A stretch of 64,000 bases of DNA, taken from assembly GCF_000717655.1 (NCBI RefSeq), contig NZ_JNZY01000004.1:1-64000 (forward strand). The letters run 5' to 3'. Below the pieces are notes generated by a model. It was given only the letters and a program-made list of their open reading frames with translations. It ran no database searches and was not told the origin of the DNA. Both the position numbers and the translations under genes were made by a program. Below are positions 8,151-16,922 of the stretch, one piece after another; position 1 is the stretch's first letter, and the number at the start of each line of letters is the position of its first letter. This DNA comes from Streptomyces katrae (GTDB taxonomy: Bacteria; Actinomycetota; Actinomycetes; Streptomycetales; Streptomycetaceae).

Positions 8151-9170
8151 TCAGTCCTCGTGCTTCGCGCGGCTCGGCTGGACGCGCGTCGGTTCGCCCG
8201 GCATCTTCGGGTAGTCCGGCGGGTACGGCATGTCGCCCAGGCCGTGGTCGTGTTCGTGGCGTTCGGCCAGTTCCAGGGCGGCGTCCAGGGCAAAGGCGTG
8301 GTCGTCCATGTCCGCGTGCAGGTCGCCGAGTTCGGCGTAGCGCGCGGGCATGGTGGTGATGTCGAAGTCGCGGGGCTCGGCGGAGTCGATCTCGTCCCAG
8401 CGCAGCGGGGCCGAGACCGGGGCGTGCGGGCGCGGGCGTACGGAGTAGGCGGACGCGATGGTGCGGTCGCGGGCGGTCTGGTTGTAGTCGACGAAGATCC
8501 GCTCGCCGCGCTCCTCCTTCCACCACGCCGTGGTCACCTTCCCGGGCATCCGCTGCTCCAGCTCCCGGCCGATCGCGATCGCGCAGCGCCGGACCTCGGT
8601 GAAGGTCCAGCGCGGCTCGATCGGGATGAAGACGTGCAGGCCGCGCCCGCCCGAGGTCTTGGGCCAGCCGCGCAGGCCCAGGTCCTCCAGTACGTCGCGC
8701 AGCTCGTGGGCGCAGATCACCGCGTGGTGGTAGTCGGTGCCCGGCTGCGGGTCCAGGTCGATGCGCAGCTCGTCGGGCCGGTCGGTGTCCTCGCGGCGCA
8801 CCGGCCAGGGGTGGAAGGTCAGGCAGCCCAGGTTGGCCGCCCACAGCACGGCGGCGGGCTCGGTCGGGCAGATCTCGTCGGCCGTCCGCCCGGAGGGGAA
8901 TTCGATGTGGGCGGTGGGGATCCAGTCGGGCAGGTTCTTCGGGGCGCGCTTCTGGAAGAAGGACTCGCCCTGCACCCCCTCGGGGTAGCGCTCCAGGGTG
9001 GTGGGCCGGTTGCGCAGGGCGCGCGTGATCCCGTCGCCCACGGCCAGGTAGTACTGCGCCACGTCCAGCTTCGTCAGGCCCCGCTCGGGGAAGTAGACCT
9101 TGTCCGGGCTGGACAGCCGCACCGTCCGACCGCCCGCCTCCAGCTCGATCGCATTACCGGATGCACCCAT
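8151..9170 (-). CDS. ligD: LigD-type primase-polymerase domain protein (NHEJ)
   Basis: A 339-residue stand-alone version of the LigD polymerase domain, an archaeo-eukaryotic primase fold that fills gaps during bacterial non-homologous end joining. Visible signatures: SSPDKVYFPERGLTK near the N-terminus, ESFFQKRAPKN, the DLDPQ metal-binding aspartates (RIDLDPQPG), and the KTSGGRGLHVFIP stretch that ends the catalytic core. The ligase domain is a separate divergent gene starting 76 bp away, as is usual in Streptomyces. ATG at 9170 is used; an in-frame GTG at 9179 is possible. No ku gene is in the window. Confidence 0.92.
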   Translation of the reverse strand: MGASGNAIELEAGGRTVRLSSPDKVYFPERGLTKLDVAQYYLAVGDGITRALRNRPTTLERYPEGVQGESFFQKRAPKNLPDWIPTAHIEFPSGRTADEICPTEPAAVLWAANLGCLTFHPWPVRREDTDRPDELRIDLDPQPGTDYHHAVICAHELRDVLEDLGLRGWPKTSGGRGLHVFIPIEPRWTFTEVRRCAIAIGRELEQRMPGKVTTAWWKEERGERIFVDYNQTARDRTIASAYSVRPRPHAPVSAPLRWDEIDSAEPRDFDITTMPARYAELGDLHADMDDHAFALDAALELAERHEHDHGLGDMPYPPDYPKMPGEPTRVQPSRAKHED

Positions 9171-9245
9171 GTGCGCCACGGTAGGCGGGCCCGGCCAGGT
9201 GCGCATACCGGGCGGACCGGGGCGTACCACCGCAGAATCTAAGAC

Positions 9246-10319
9246 ATGGATCTGCCCGTGATGCCGCCCGTGAAGCCGATGCTCGCCAAGTCGGTGGCCA
9301 GGATCCCGCCGGGCATGCAGTACGAGGCCAAGTGGGACGGCTTCCGGGCCATCGTGCACCGCGACGGCGACGAGGTGGAGATCGGAAGCCGCACCGGCAA
9401 GACCCTGGCCCGGTACTTTCCCGAGCTGGTGACCGCACTCAAGGACAACCTGCCGCCCCGCTGCGTGGTGGACGGCGAGATCGTCATCGTTCAGGGCGGC
9501 CGGCTCGACTTCGACCGGCTGACCGAGCGGATCCATCCCGCGCAGTCCCGTGTCGACATGCTGGCGCGGACGACCCCCGCCAGCTTCGTCGCCTTCGACC
9601 TGCTCGCGCTCGGTGACGAGGCGCTCCTGGACACCCCGCTCACCGACCGCCGCACCGCCCTCGCCGACGCCCTGTCCACCGCTCGGCCCCCCGTTCATCT
9701 CGCGCCCGCGACCACCGACCCCGCGCTCGCGCAGGAGTGGTTCGAGCGGTTCGAGGGCGCCGGGCTCGACGGGGTGATCGCCAAGCCGCTCGATCTGCCC
9801 TACCGGCCCGATGCCCGTCTCATGTTCAAGATCAAGCACGAGCGTACGGCCGACGTCGTCATCGCGGGTCTGCGTTTCCACAAGAGCGGTCCGATCGTCG
9901 GATCGCTGCTCCTGGGCCTGTACGACACCAGCGGCGCCCTCCAGCACGTGGGGGTCTGCGCCGCCTTCCCCATGAAGCGCCGCGCCGAGCTCGTGGACGA
10001 GCTCGCGCCGCTGCGGATGGACGACACCACCGGGCACCCGTGGGCCGCCTGGGCCGAGGAGGCCGCCCACGAGAGCGCCCGGCTGCCCGGCGCGCAGAGC
10101 CGCTGGACCGGCACGAAGGACCTCTCCTGGGTGCCGCTGCGGCCCGAACGCGTCTGCGAGGTGGCGTACGACCACATGGAGGGCGACCGCTTCCGGCACA
10201 CCGCCCAGTTCCGCCGCTGGCGGCCCGACCGCGAACCGGAGAGCTGTACGTACGCCCAGCTCGAGGAGGTCGTCGGCTACGACCTCGCCGAGGTCCTCGG
10301 CCCGGCCGCCGGCACGTAG
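9246..10319 (+). CDS. ligD: ATP-dependent DNA ligase (LigD ligase domain)
   Basis: A 357-residue ATP-dependent ligase that seals nicks, probably in end joining with the divergent polymerase. Motif I holds the adenylated lysine K29 (YEAKWDGFRA). Motif Ia SRTGKTLARYFPEL, motif III (FVAFDLLAL), motif IV (GLDGVIAKP) and motif V (MFKIKHER) follow. The C-terminal OB-fold ends with the TWVPLRPE-like stretch (LSWVPLRPERVCEVAYD) and RFRHTAQFRRWRPDR. Length equals the ligase module alone, without nuclease or polymerase domains. Confidence 0.93.
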   Translation: MDLPVMPPVKPMLAKSVARIPPGMQYEAKWDGFRAIVHRDGDEVEIGSRTGKTLARYFPELVTALKDNLPPRCVVDGEIVIVQGGRLDFDRLTERIHPAQSRVDMLARTTPASFVAFDLLALGDEALLDTPLTDRRTALADALSTARPPVHLAPATTDPALAQEWFERFEGAGLDGVIAKPLDLPYRPDARLMFKIKHERTADVVIAGLRFHKSGPIVGSLLLGLYDTSGALQHVGVCAAFPMKRRAELVDELAPLRMDDTTGHPWAAWAEEAAHESARLPGAQSRWTGTKDLSWVPLRPERVCEVAYDHMEGDRFRHTAQFRRWRPDREPESCTYAQLEEVVGYDLAEVLGPAAGT

Positions 10320-10349
10320 GCCTCCCCGAACCCGGCGCGGGACCCGCCC

Positions 10350-11777
10350 TCAGGACCCCGCCGTCAGCTTCTCCCACTCCTCCCGGTCCGGGCCCACCGC
10401 GTGCGGTGCGTAGTCCGGCCGCGCCGCCAGCCAGCGCGCCACCCGGGCCCGGACCTCCGGGTCCGCGTACGCCCGCTCCGGCCGCTCGGCCAAGTGCCGG
10501 ACCCGGGCCCGGGCCCGCATCACCTCGGGATCCTCCAGGGCGCACTCGAACAGCGCTGCCACCTCGCGGGCCGTCCCCGTCCGCCCCGCCCGGGTCGCGA
10601 ACCGCTCGCCGATGGCCGCGTCGGCCACCACCTGGAAGTCGAACCACGGCTTCAGGGTGCGCACGGCCCACGCGTGGTACTCGGCGGCGAAGCGCGCCGA
10701 CCCCGGGTCCTGGTGCGCCGTACGGGCCACCCTGCGCGCCGCCCACAGCGCGAGCGAGGTGCCCTGCCCCAGCGTCGGGTTGGTGTGCGTGATCGCGTCC
10801 CCGACGGGTACGAGTCCGGTGGCCACCGGCCCCTGCTCGTCGACGAGGGCGCTCCACCGGTTGTCCAGGCTCGCCGTGGCCAGTACGCCGGACAGCGGTT
10901 CGGCACCCAGGTCCAGCCAGGCCGCACCGGGCGGGAAGGCCCGGGCGGCGGCCTCGAAGACGGCGGGATCGCGCAGCGCCGAGCGGGTGGTGTCCCGGGT
11001 GTGGACGAACAGGGTCACGGCGAACACCCGGTTGTCGGCCGGGAAGACCGCGCACCCGGCGAAGGTGCCGCCGGTCACCGCCCAGGGCCGGCGCGGCCCC
11101 TCCTCGAGCCCCCCGGGCAGCCGGTACCAGCGGCAGAAGTACGCCAGCCCCGTACGGTGCCGCTCCACGAGAGCCGGGCGGCAGCCCGCCGCGGCCAGCA
11201 GCCGCTCGACGCCGCCGCGCCGGCCGCCCGCGTCCACGACGAGGTCCCCCGCGTACGCACCGGCCTGCGTGGTCACGCCCGTCACCCGGACCGCCGCGGC
11301 TCCGGGCCCGGTCGGAGTCGACCCGGTCGTCGTCGGCCCGGTCGTCGTCAGCCCGGTCACCGGCTCCCCGTGGTGCATGACGGCCCCCGGTTCGGCGCGC
11401 AGGGCCGTGGCCAGCGCGCTCTCCAGCACGATGCGCCGGGCCTGCAGCATCACGAGGTCCTCGTCGCCGGGCCGCTCGGGAGGGCGGACCTCGAACCAGT
11501 CCAGCTCGTGCCGTTCGCGGGCGCCGAGCCGCAGCATCTCCGCGTGGACGTCGGGCAGTTCGTCCCGGAGCACGGTGCGGGCCGCGCCGAGCAGGGCGTG
11601 CGGCTGGGTGGCCTGCGGGACGCCGGGCCGGTGCCAGCCGAAGAAGTCCCGGTCGAGTGCGGCGCCGGGGGCACGCGCATCCCGTTCGAACAGCTCGGCG
11701 GTGTGTCCGCGCCGCACCGCGAGCAGCGCGGTCGCCAGCCCTCCGACACCTCCACCGATGACCAGCACATGTGCCAT
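10350..11777 (-). CDS. FAD-dependent monooxygenase-like flavoprotein
   Basis: A 475-residue protein opening with a Rossmann FAD motif (VLVIGGGVGGLATALL) and a second FAD motif late in the protein (LVPVGDAITHTNPTLGQGTS), as in the PHBH / geranylgeranyl-reductase group. It lacks a recognisable NAD(P)H domain and substrate residues cannot be named. A Thr/Pro/Gly insertion around residues 145-162 (TTTGPTTTGSTPTGPG) is coded by GGTCGTCGTC-type repeats and looks like local expansion. Upstream on the same strand, 103 bp away, is another flavoprotein. Confidence 0.75.
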   Translation of the reverse strand: MAHVLVIGGGVGGLATALLAVRRGHTAELFERDARAPGAALDRDFFGWHRPGVPQATQPHALLGAARTVLRDELPDVHAEMLRLGARERHELDWFEVRPPERPGDEDLVMLQARRIVLESALATALRAEPGAVMHHGEPVTGLTTTGPTTTGSTPTGPGAAAVRVTGVTTQAGAYAGDLVVDAGGRRGGVERLLAAAGCRPALVERHRTGLAYFCRWYRLPGGLEEGPRRPWAVTGGTFAGCAVFPADNRVFAVTLFVHTRDTTRSALRDPAVFEAAARAFPPGAAWLDLGAEPLSGVLATASLDNRWSALVDEQGPVATGLVPVGDAITHTNPTLGQGTSLALWAARRVARTAHQDPGSARFAAEYHAWAVRTLKPWFDFQVVADAAIGERFATRAGRTGTAREVAALFECALEDPEVMRARARVRHLAERPERAYADPEVRARVARWLAARPDYAPHAVGPDREEWEKLTAGS

Positions 11778-11880
11778 TGCGCGCCCCCGAGCCTATGAGC
11801 CGATGAACGGTACGAAGATCAGACCGCTCAGAGCTTGCACGGACGGGCCCTGACCGAAACCCGCACACCTGTCCGATGCG

Positions 11881-12891
11881 CTACGCCCCGCCCACGCTCC
11901 GGCCCGCGCGGTGGGCCTCGAGGGCCCGCCGGCTTTCCCCCTCGATCAGGTCGGTGTTGATCGCCACGGCCGCACGCACGCCGGCCGCGGCCGCGCCGGC
12001 CAGCTGCTCCATCGGACCGGCCACGTTCCCGGCCGCCCAGACGCCCCGCAGCGCGGTGGCCCCGGTCGCCGGATCCGCTTCCAGACAGGTGCCGATCGCC
12101 ACCCCGGCCCGCTCCACGATGGCGACGGGCAGCCCCAGGCTCGCCGCCACCCCGGCGCGGGCGGTGAACCGCGGCCCCACCACGAGGGCCGTGCACGCCA
12201 CGGTGCCCCCGTCGGCCAGGGCCACCCCGGCCAGCCGGCCGTCCGCGATCTCGAGGCCGGTCACCTCGCCCTCCGCCACCGCGATGCCGAGGGCGGCCAG
12301 CAGCTCCCGGTCCTCGTCGGTGAGCGGCCAGGTGGGGGACAGCAAGGTGACCCGGTCGCTCCAGTTCCGCCACATCTGCGCCTGGTGCACCGCGACGGGG
12401 CCGGTGGCCAGCACCGCGATCGGCTCGTCGCGCACCTCCCAGCCGTGGCAGTACGGACAGTGCAGCACGTCCCGCCCCCAGCGCTCCCGGAGCCCGGCGA
12501 TCTCCGGCAGCTCGTCCACCAGACCGGTGGCGATCAGCAGCCGGCCGGCCCGGACCGCCGCCCCGTCGGCGCACCGGACCAGGAAGCCGCCCCCCGGCAG
12601 CCGGTCGGCTGCGAGTGCGGTTCCGGCCGCCCCGGACCGGATCCGGCCCCCGTACCCGGCGACCTCCGACCTCCCCACGGCCAGCAGCTCCGCCGGGCTC
12701 GCGCCGTCCCGGCCCAGGTATCCGTGCAAGTGGGCGGCCGGGGCGTTGCGGGGGCTTCCGGAGTCGAGCACGAGTACCGACCGGCGGGCGCGGGCCAGGG
12801 TCAGTGCCCCTGCGAGCCCGGCGGCCCCGCCGCCCACGACCACCACGTCGAAGAAGCTCGCCTGCATGTCTCTGTCGGTTGCTTTGTCCAT
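11881..12891 (-). CDS. NAD(P)/FAD oxidoreductase, thioredoxin-reductase-like
   Basis: A 336-residue flavoprotein of the TrxR-like group. FAD motif VVVVGGGAAGLAGALTLARA is at the N-terminus, the cysteine pair in HCPYCHGWEV follows near residue 145, and the second FAD motif near the end is GVWAAGNVAGPM. The NAD(P) domain is degenerate (VLATGPVAVHQAQ). It is divergent from an XRE-cupin regulator with about 66 bp between the starts, a conserved pairing in actinomycetes that suggests control by that regulator. Start at MDKAT; ends with a TAG codon. Confidence 0.85.
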   Translation of the reverse strand: MDKATDRDMQASFFDVVVVGGGAAGLAGALTLARARRSVLVLDSGSPRNAPAAHLHGYLGRDGASPAELLAVGRSEVAGYGGRIRSGAAGTALAADRLPGGGFLVRCADGAAVRAGRLLIATGLVDELPEIAGLRERWGRDVLHCPYCHGWEVRDEPIAVLATGPVAVHQAQMWRNWSDRVTLLSPTWPLTDEDRELLAALGIAVAEGEVTGLEIADGRLAGVALADGGTVACTALVVGPRFTARAGVAASLGLPVAIVERAGVAIGTCLEADPATGATALRGVWAAGNVAGPMEQLAGAAAAGVRAAVAINTDLIEGESRRALEAHRAGRSVGGA

Positions 12892-12921
12892 ACCGGTGAG
12901 GGTGGGGCCGGACCCGCCCGC

Positions 12922-12949
12922 TTGACAAATGCTCTTGCCGAACCGGCAA
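12922..12949 (+). promoter_or_regulatory. divergent promoter with a TTGCCG-N3-CGGCAA palindrome
   Basis: A consensus -35 hexamer TTGACA (12922-12927) faces the XRE-cupin gene. Its expected -10 position falls on a perfect inverted repeat TTGCCG-AAC-CGGCAA (12935-12949) that ends eight bases before the ATG. The palindrome sits between the divergent oxidoreductase and regulator genes and is a good candidate for the regulator's own operator. Confidence 0.7.
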
Positions 12950-12957
12950 ATTGAGTC

Positions 12958-13620
12958 ATGGCCACCGAGGAACAGCCGCACCGCGGGCGGGACGACCAGC
13001 GGCAGCAGGACGACGAGGAACTCGCGGACGTGCTGAACGCCGTCGGGCCACGGCTGCGCGCCCTGCGCCTGCAGCGCGGCAGCACCCTCGCCCAGCTCGC
13101 CGATGCCACCGGAATCTCGCTGTCCACCCTCTCCCGGCTGGAGTCCGGGCAGCGCCGGCCGACCCTGGAGCTGCTGCTTCCACTGGCGAAGGCGCACCGC
13201 GTCGCCCTGGACGAGCTGGTCGGCGCCCCGGAGACGGGCGATCCGCGGATCCGTGCGCGCCCCTTCGTCCGGCACGGCTGCACGTACGTGCCGCTCACCC
13301 GCAATTTCGGCGGCGTGCACGCGTTCAAGCAGATCCTGCCGCCCCTGCCGGGGCCGTTGGCCGACCCGGAGCTGCAGGTCCACGAGGGTTACGAGTGGCT
13401 GTACGTGCTGTCGGGGCAAGTGCGGCTGTTGCTCGGCGAGCACGACCTCGTGCTCGGCGCCGGGGAGGCCGCCGAATTCGACACCCGCACTCCGCACGCC
13501 TTCTTCAACGCGGGTCCGCAGCCCGCCGAGTTCCTGAGCCTCTTCGGACCGCAGGGCGAGCGGATGCACGTACGCGCCAGACCCACCACCCCACCGCAGC
13601 AGCAAACCGGAGCAGAGTGA
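12958..13620 (+). CDS. XRE-family regulator with cupin sensor domain
   Basis: A 220-residue protein. Residues 20-80 form an XRE helix-turn-helix (LRALRLQRGSTLAQLADATG, SLSTLSRLESGQRRP). Residues 115-200 form a cupin barrel (HEGYEWLYVLSGQVRLLLGE, then HAFFNAGPQPAEFLSLFG). This architecture is known in one-component regulators that sense a small molecule in the cupin. It probably controls the divergent thioredoxin-reductase-like gene through the palindrome between them. Its stop codon overlaps the NUDIX start by one base (TGATG), so the two genes are probably translationally coupled. Confidence 0.88.
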   Translation: MATEEQPHRGRDDQRQQDDEELADVLNAVGPRLRALRLQRGSTLAQLADATGISLSTLSRLESGQRRPTLELLLPLAKAHRVALDELVGAPETGDPRIRARPFVRHGCTYVPLTRNFGGVHAFKQILPPLPGPLADPELQVHEGYEWLYVLSGQVRLLLGEHDLVLGAGEAAEFDTRTPHAFFNAGPQPAEFLSLFGPQGERMHVRARPTTPPQQQTGAE

Positions 13621-14120
13621 TGACGACGCCGAACGACCGGCCCGAACGCCCCGCACGGGCCGTCCCGCAGCCCAATGCCGTCGTCGGCGTCGGGCTGGTC
13701 GTGACCGACGCCGAGGGCCGGGTGCTGCTCGGGCAGGCGCACGACGGCCACTGGGAGCTGCCCGGCGGGAAGGTCGACCCCGGGGAGAGCTTCGAGCAGG
13801 CCGCCGCCCGGGAGCTGGCCGAGGAGACGGATCTGCGGGTGGCTCCCGAGGACGTCCGGATCCTGACCGTCCAGCTCTCCCCGATGGCCGGGGTGACCCG
13901 CCTGACCGCCGGGGCGGTCACCACCTCCGCCCGGGGCACCCCCAGGGTCACGGAGCCGCACAAGATCCTGCACTGGCAGTGGTTCGCCCCGGACGGGATC
14001 CCGGATGCCCTGTACGCGCCCTCGACGGCGGTCCTGCGCGCGTGGCGCCCCGAGCTGGGGCAGGCCCTGCCGCCCGTCCCGTCGTACGACTACCCGACGC
14101 CACAGGGCCCGGCGGCGTAG
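13620..14120 (+). CDS. NUDIX hydrolase
   Basis: A 166-residue protein with a complete Nudix box, G-x5-E-x7-R-E-x2-E-E (GGKVDPGESFEQAAARELAEE), beginning at residue ~45, which binds Mg2+ for pyrophosphate hydrolysis. Preceded by the strand VVGVGLVVTDAEGRVLLGQ typical of the MutT fold. The substrate (damaged nucleotide, dinucleoside or sugar nucleotide) cannot be deduced. It follows the XRE-cupin gene with a one-base overlap. Confidence 0.92.
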   Translation: MTTPNDRPERPARAVPQPNAVVGVGLVVTDAEGRVLLGQAHDGHWELPGGKVDPGESFEQAAARELAEETDLRVAPEDVRILTVQLSPMAGVTRLTAGAVTTSARGTPRVTEPHKILHWQWFAPDGIPDALYAPSTAVLRAWRPELGQALPPVPSYDYPTPQGPAA

Positions 14121-14127
14121 GACCCGA

Positions 14128-14145
14128 CCCGCCCACAGGGGCGGG
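14128..14145 (+). terminator. short GC hairpin after the NUDIX gene
   Basis: Stem CCCGCCC / GGGCGGG with a four-base loop, eight bases after the stop codon; no T-tract. Confidence 0.45.
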
Positions 14146-14211
14146 CGACCTGCTGTGACATCTCCCACCCCCTCTTGCCACGGGAAAGAAGGCATACCTA
14201 AGTTCAGACGT

Positions 14212-14484
14212 ATGGCTCCACACCACCCCACACCCCCCACCGGCCCGGGCACCCCGGCGCTGGTCGACTTCACCGTCGACCTCACCGCGCAGGAGGTGCT
14301 CCGACGGGCCCAGGTCATGGAAGCCCTCGGCTCCGACTGGGACCCGATCGAGGTACTGCGCGGGGAGGAGGCGGCGTACGACCTGCTGTACTCCGGCCTC
14401 GACGAGGAGCAGCAGCGCGTGTACGACGACCTGGTCGCGGCCGGCGTACTGCCCTCGCGCGGCGGCGGCCATGCTGCCGCTTGA
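14212..14484 (+). CDS. small conserved actinobacterial protein (DUF6400-like)
   Basis: A 90-residue acidic helical protein with the pattern FTVDLTAQEVLRRAQVMEAL, WDPIEVLRGEEAAYDLLY and SGLDEEQQRVYDDL. From memory this matches a small Streptomyces family of unknown function (DUF6400). No membrane segment or catalytic motif. Its 3' end overlaps the next ORF by 14 bases in another frame. Confidence 0.7.
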   Translation: MAPHHPTPPTGPGTPALVDFTVDLTAQEVLRRAQVMEALGSDWDPIEVLRGEEAAYDLLYSGLDEEQQRVYDDLVAAGVLPSRGGGHAAA

Positions 14485-14728
14485 CCCGCAGGCGGACCTC
14501 GGGCGCCGCGCGTGGGTGACCTGTCCGAGCTGCAACGACAGTCGCGGGTGCGACCCGTGCGAGCAGCAGCGCACGTGCTCCGACCACTGGCGCTACCTGC
14601 TGTCCAACACGGGCAGCCTGCTGCACCTGCAGTGCCCGTCCTGCACGCACGTCTGGGTGCACGAGAGCGGTTTCGGCGCGACCCGTTCCCTGTGGAGCCG
14701 CATCACCAGCGGCCGCACCGGGCTCTGA
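14471..14728 (+). CDS. small cysteine-rich zinc-ribbon-like protein
   Basis: An 85-residue protein with CxxC-type pairs CPSC, CDPC and CPSC plus a lone Cys and His (CSDHW), the spacing expected of a zinc ribbon. It overlaps the DUF6400-like gene by 14 bases and is probably translated from the same mRNA. Function unknown; similar short proteins with VTCPxC and QCPxCTHxW occur in Streptomyces by recall. The start could also be the in-frame GTG at 14516. Confidence 0.6.
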   Translation: MLPLDPQADLGRRAWVTCPSCNDSRGCDPCEQQRTCSDHWRYLLSNTGSLLHLQCPSCTHVWVHESGFGATRSLWSRITSGRTGL

Positions 14729-14765
14729 CCGGCGCGTTCACCCCGCTGCCTGAAGAGGCGGCGGA

Positions 14766-16838
14766 TCACACCCCCGCCGGGGCCTTCTGCGCGAAATGGC
14801 CCTCGCGCAGGTCCTCGGCCAGCAGCCGCTTCGCGATCGCGTCGGCCGCCGCCCGGAGTTCCTCGCTCCGCGGGCGGCCGCGGTCCTTCTCCAGCTGGTC
14901 GCCGAGCCAGTCGCCCCACGCCTTGGAGATGGTCGCCGCCTCCCGCTCCCCCGCTGCCGTGAGCATGAAGAAGGTGCCCTCGTGGGTCAGGTAGCCCTCC
15001 TCGATCATCCGGTCGAAGACGGGCAGCAGGACCTCCGGCGGCACCGAGCGGCGCGAGGCGACGAGCCCGAGGCTGGCGTGCCCGACGGTGCGGGTCATGA
15101 GCTCCACCTGCATCACCGCCCAGGCGCCCGCCATGTCCAGCCGGGTGTCCGAGGCGTTCACGATCGCCCGCGCCGTCTCCGGGCCCATGTTCCGGACGAG
15201 TTTGCCGACCGCCAGCTCCAGCAGTTTGGCCGAGTCGCCGGAGGCCGTGGCCGGTGAGGCGAAGCCGTCGCCCATGTCCGTGGACGCCGCGCGGGCGGTG
15301 TCGCGCAGCCGGACCTGTTTGAGGAAGAGCGCGACGACGAAGCCGACCCCGGCCACCGGCACGGTCCACAGGAACACCGTGTGCAGCGTCTGCGCGTACG
15401 CCTCGACGATCGGCCCGGCCGCCGCCGGGTCGAGCCCCTGGACACCCTTGGGGCTCTGGGCCGCCTCCGCCAGCTGCGCCGGATCGCCCCCGGTGGCACG
15501 GGCGGCCTCGGCGACGGCCTCCTCCAGTTCCGGGCCCAGGGTATTGGCGTAGATCGTGCCGAAGACGGCGGTGCCGAACGAGCTGCCGAGCGTACGGAAG
15601 AACGTGACGCCCGAGGTGGCGGTGCCGAGGTCTGCGTAGTCCACGGTGTTCTGGACGGCGATCGTGAGGACCTGCATGCACAGGCCGATCCCGGTGCCGA
15701 GCACGAACATGTACAGGGATTCCAGCCAGGCCCCGGTCTCCGGACCCATCCGGGACAGCAGGTAGAGCCCGATCCCCATCACCAGGCAGCCCACGATGGG
15801 GAAGATCCGGTACCGCCCGGTCTTGCTGGTGACGTTGCCGCTGAAGACGGACGCGATCAGCAGGCCGATCACCAGCGGCAGGGTCCGTACGCCCGAGACC
15901 GTGGCCGAATCCCCGTCCACGAACTGCAGGTACGTCGGCAGGAACGTCATCGCGCCGAGCATCGCGAAGCCGACCACGAAGCTGAGCACCGAGCAGACCG
16001 TGAAGACCGGGTTCCGGAACAGCCGCATCGGCAGCATCGGTTCCACCGCCCGCGTCTCGGCCAGGCAGAACAGGGCCAGGGCCAGCACGCCGAGCACGAA
16101 GAGCCCGATGATCGTCGCGGAGCCCCAGGCGTACTCGTTCCCGCCCCAGCTGGTGGCCAGGATCAGCGCGCTGGAGCCCACCGCGACCAGGGCGATGCCC
16201 AGGTAGTCGATGCGGGTCCCCCCGGCGGCCCGTACCGAGGGGATGGTCCGGGCCGCCGCGATCACGACCAGGATCGCGATCGGGACGTTCACGTAGAACG
16301 CCCACCGCCAGGACAGGTGGTCGGTGAACAGGCCGCCGAGCAGGGGCCCGATGACGGTCGCGACCCCGAAGACGGCGCCGATCGCGCCCTGGTACTTGCC
16401 GCGTTCACGCAAGGGGACCACGTCGGCGATCAGGGCCATGGAGGTGACCATGAGGCCGCCTGCGCCGACGCCCTGGACGCCCCGCCACAGGATGAGCAGG
16501 GACATGTTGCTCGCCAGGCCGCACAGGAACGAGCCGGTGATGAAGACGATCGCCGAGATCTGGAAGATCAGTTTCCGGCCGAAGAGGTCGCCGAACTTGC
16601 CCACGAGCACCGTCGCGACGGTCTCCGCGAGCAGGTACGAGGTCACCACCCACGACATGTGGTCCCCGCCGCCCAGATCCGCCACGATCGTGGGCAGAGC
16701 GGTGCCGACGATCGTCTGGTCGAGGGCCGCGAGCAGCACGCCCAGCATGATCGTGCCGAAGACGACGTTGCGCCGGCGCCGGTCGAGCTCAGGAGGCGCC
16801 ACGGCTGCGGCGGAGGCTTCGGCGGGGGCAGTGGTCAC
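14766..16838 (-). CDS. DHA2-type MFS multidrug exporter with a C-terminal winged-helix-like extension
   Basis: About 690 residues. The first ~520 form a 14-helix drug:H+ antiporter: motif A FGDLFGRKLIFQIS, motif B-like LWRGVQGVGAGGLM, motif C GAVFGVATVIGPLLGGLF, and the early LDQTIVGTALPTI of EmrB/QacA transporters. The last ~170 residues are soluble: a helical stretch, then a segment like a MarR-type winged helix (FDRMIEEGYLTHEGTFFMLT), then charged helices. It is in frame with no sign of frameshift. A GTG at 16838 is used; GTG 16847 is possible. No dedicated regulator is adjacent, so the tail may act in regulation or assembly. Confidence 0.88.
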   Translation of the reverse strand: MTTAPAEASAAAVAPPELDRRRRNVVFGTIMLGVLLAALDQTIVGTALPTIVADLGGGDHMSWVVTSYLLAETVATVLVGKFGDLFGRKLIFQISAIVFITGSFLCGLASNMSLLILWRGVQGVGAGGLMVTSMALIADVVPLRERGKYQGAIGAVFGVATVIGPLLGGLFTDHLSWRWAFYVNVPIAILVVIAAARTIPSVRAAGGTRIDYLGIALVAVGSSALILATSWGGNEYAWGSATIIGLFVLGVLALALFCLAETRAVEPMLPMRLFRNPVFTVCSVLSFVVGFAMLGAMTFLPTYLQFVDGDSATVSGVRTLPLVIGLLIASVFSGNVTSKTGRYRIFPIVGCLVMGIGLYLLSRMGPETGAWLESLYMFVLGTGIGLCMQVLTIAVQNTVDYADLGTATSGVTFFRTLGSSFGTAVFGTIYANTLGPELEEAVAEAARATGGDPAQLAEAAQSPKGVQGLDPAAAGPIVEAYAQTLHTVFLWTVPVAGVGFVVALFLKQVRLRDTARAASTDMGDGFASPATASGDSAKLLELAVGKLVRNMGPETARAIVNASDTRLDMAGAWAVMQVELMTRTVGHASLGLVASRRSVPPEVLLPVFDRMIEEGYLTHEGTFFMLTAAGEREAATISKAWGDWLGDQLEKDRGRPRSEELRAAADAIAKRLLAEDLREGHFAQKAPAGV

Positions 16839-16922
16839 ATCTCGCACTCTCACAGCGCCCCCACCCCGCCGCATGCGCACCGGGCCGTACGGGGGATCTC
16901 CGGCGGGCCCCCCGGCGCGGGA

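Noticed and set aside
8151..10319. Complete NHEJ locus
   Set aside because: Polymerase and ligase genes are present but no ku gene is found in the window.
14766..16838. MFS gene and a separate regulator joined by sequence error
   Set aside because: The frame is continuous with normal codon bias and there is no internal binding site or homopolymer at the junction; a natural extension is more likely.
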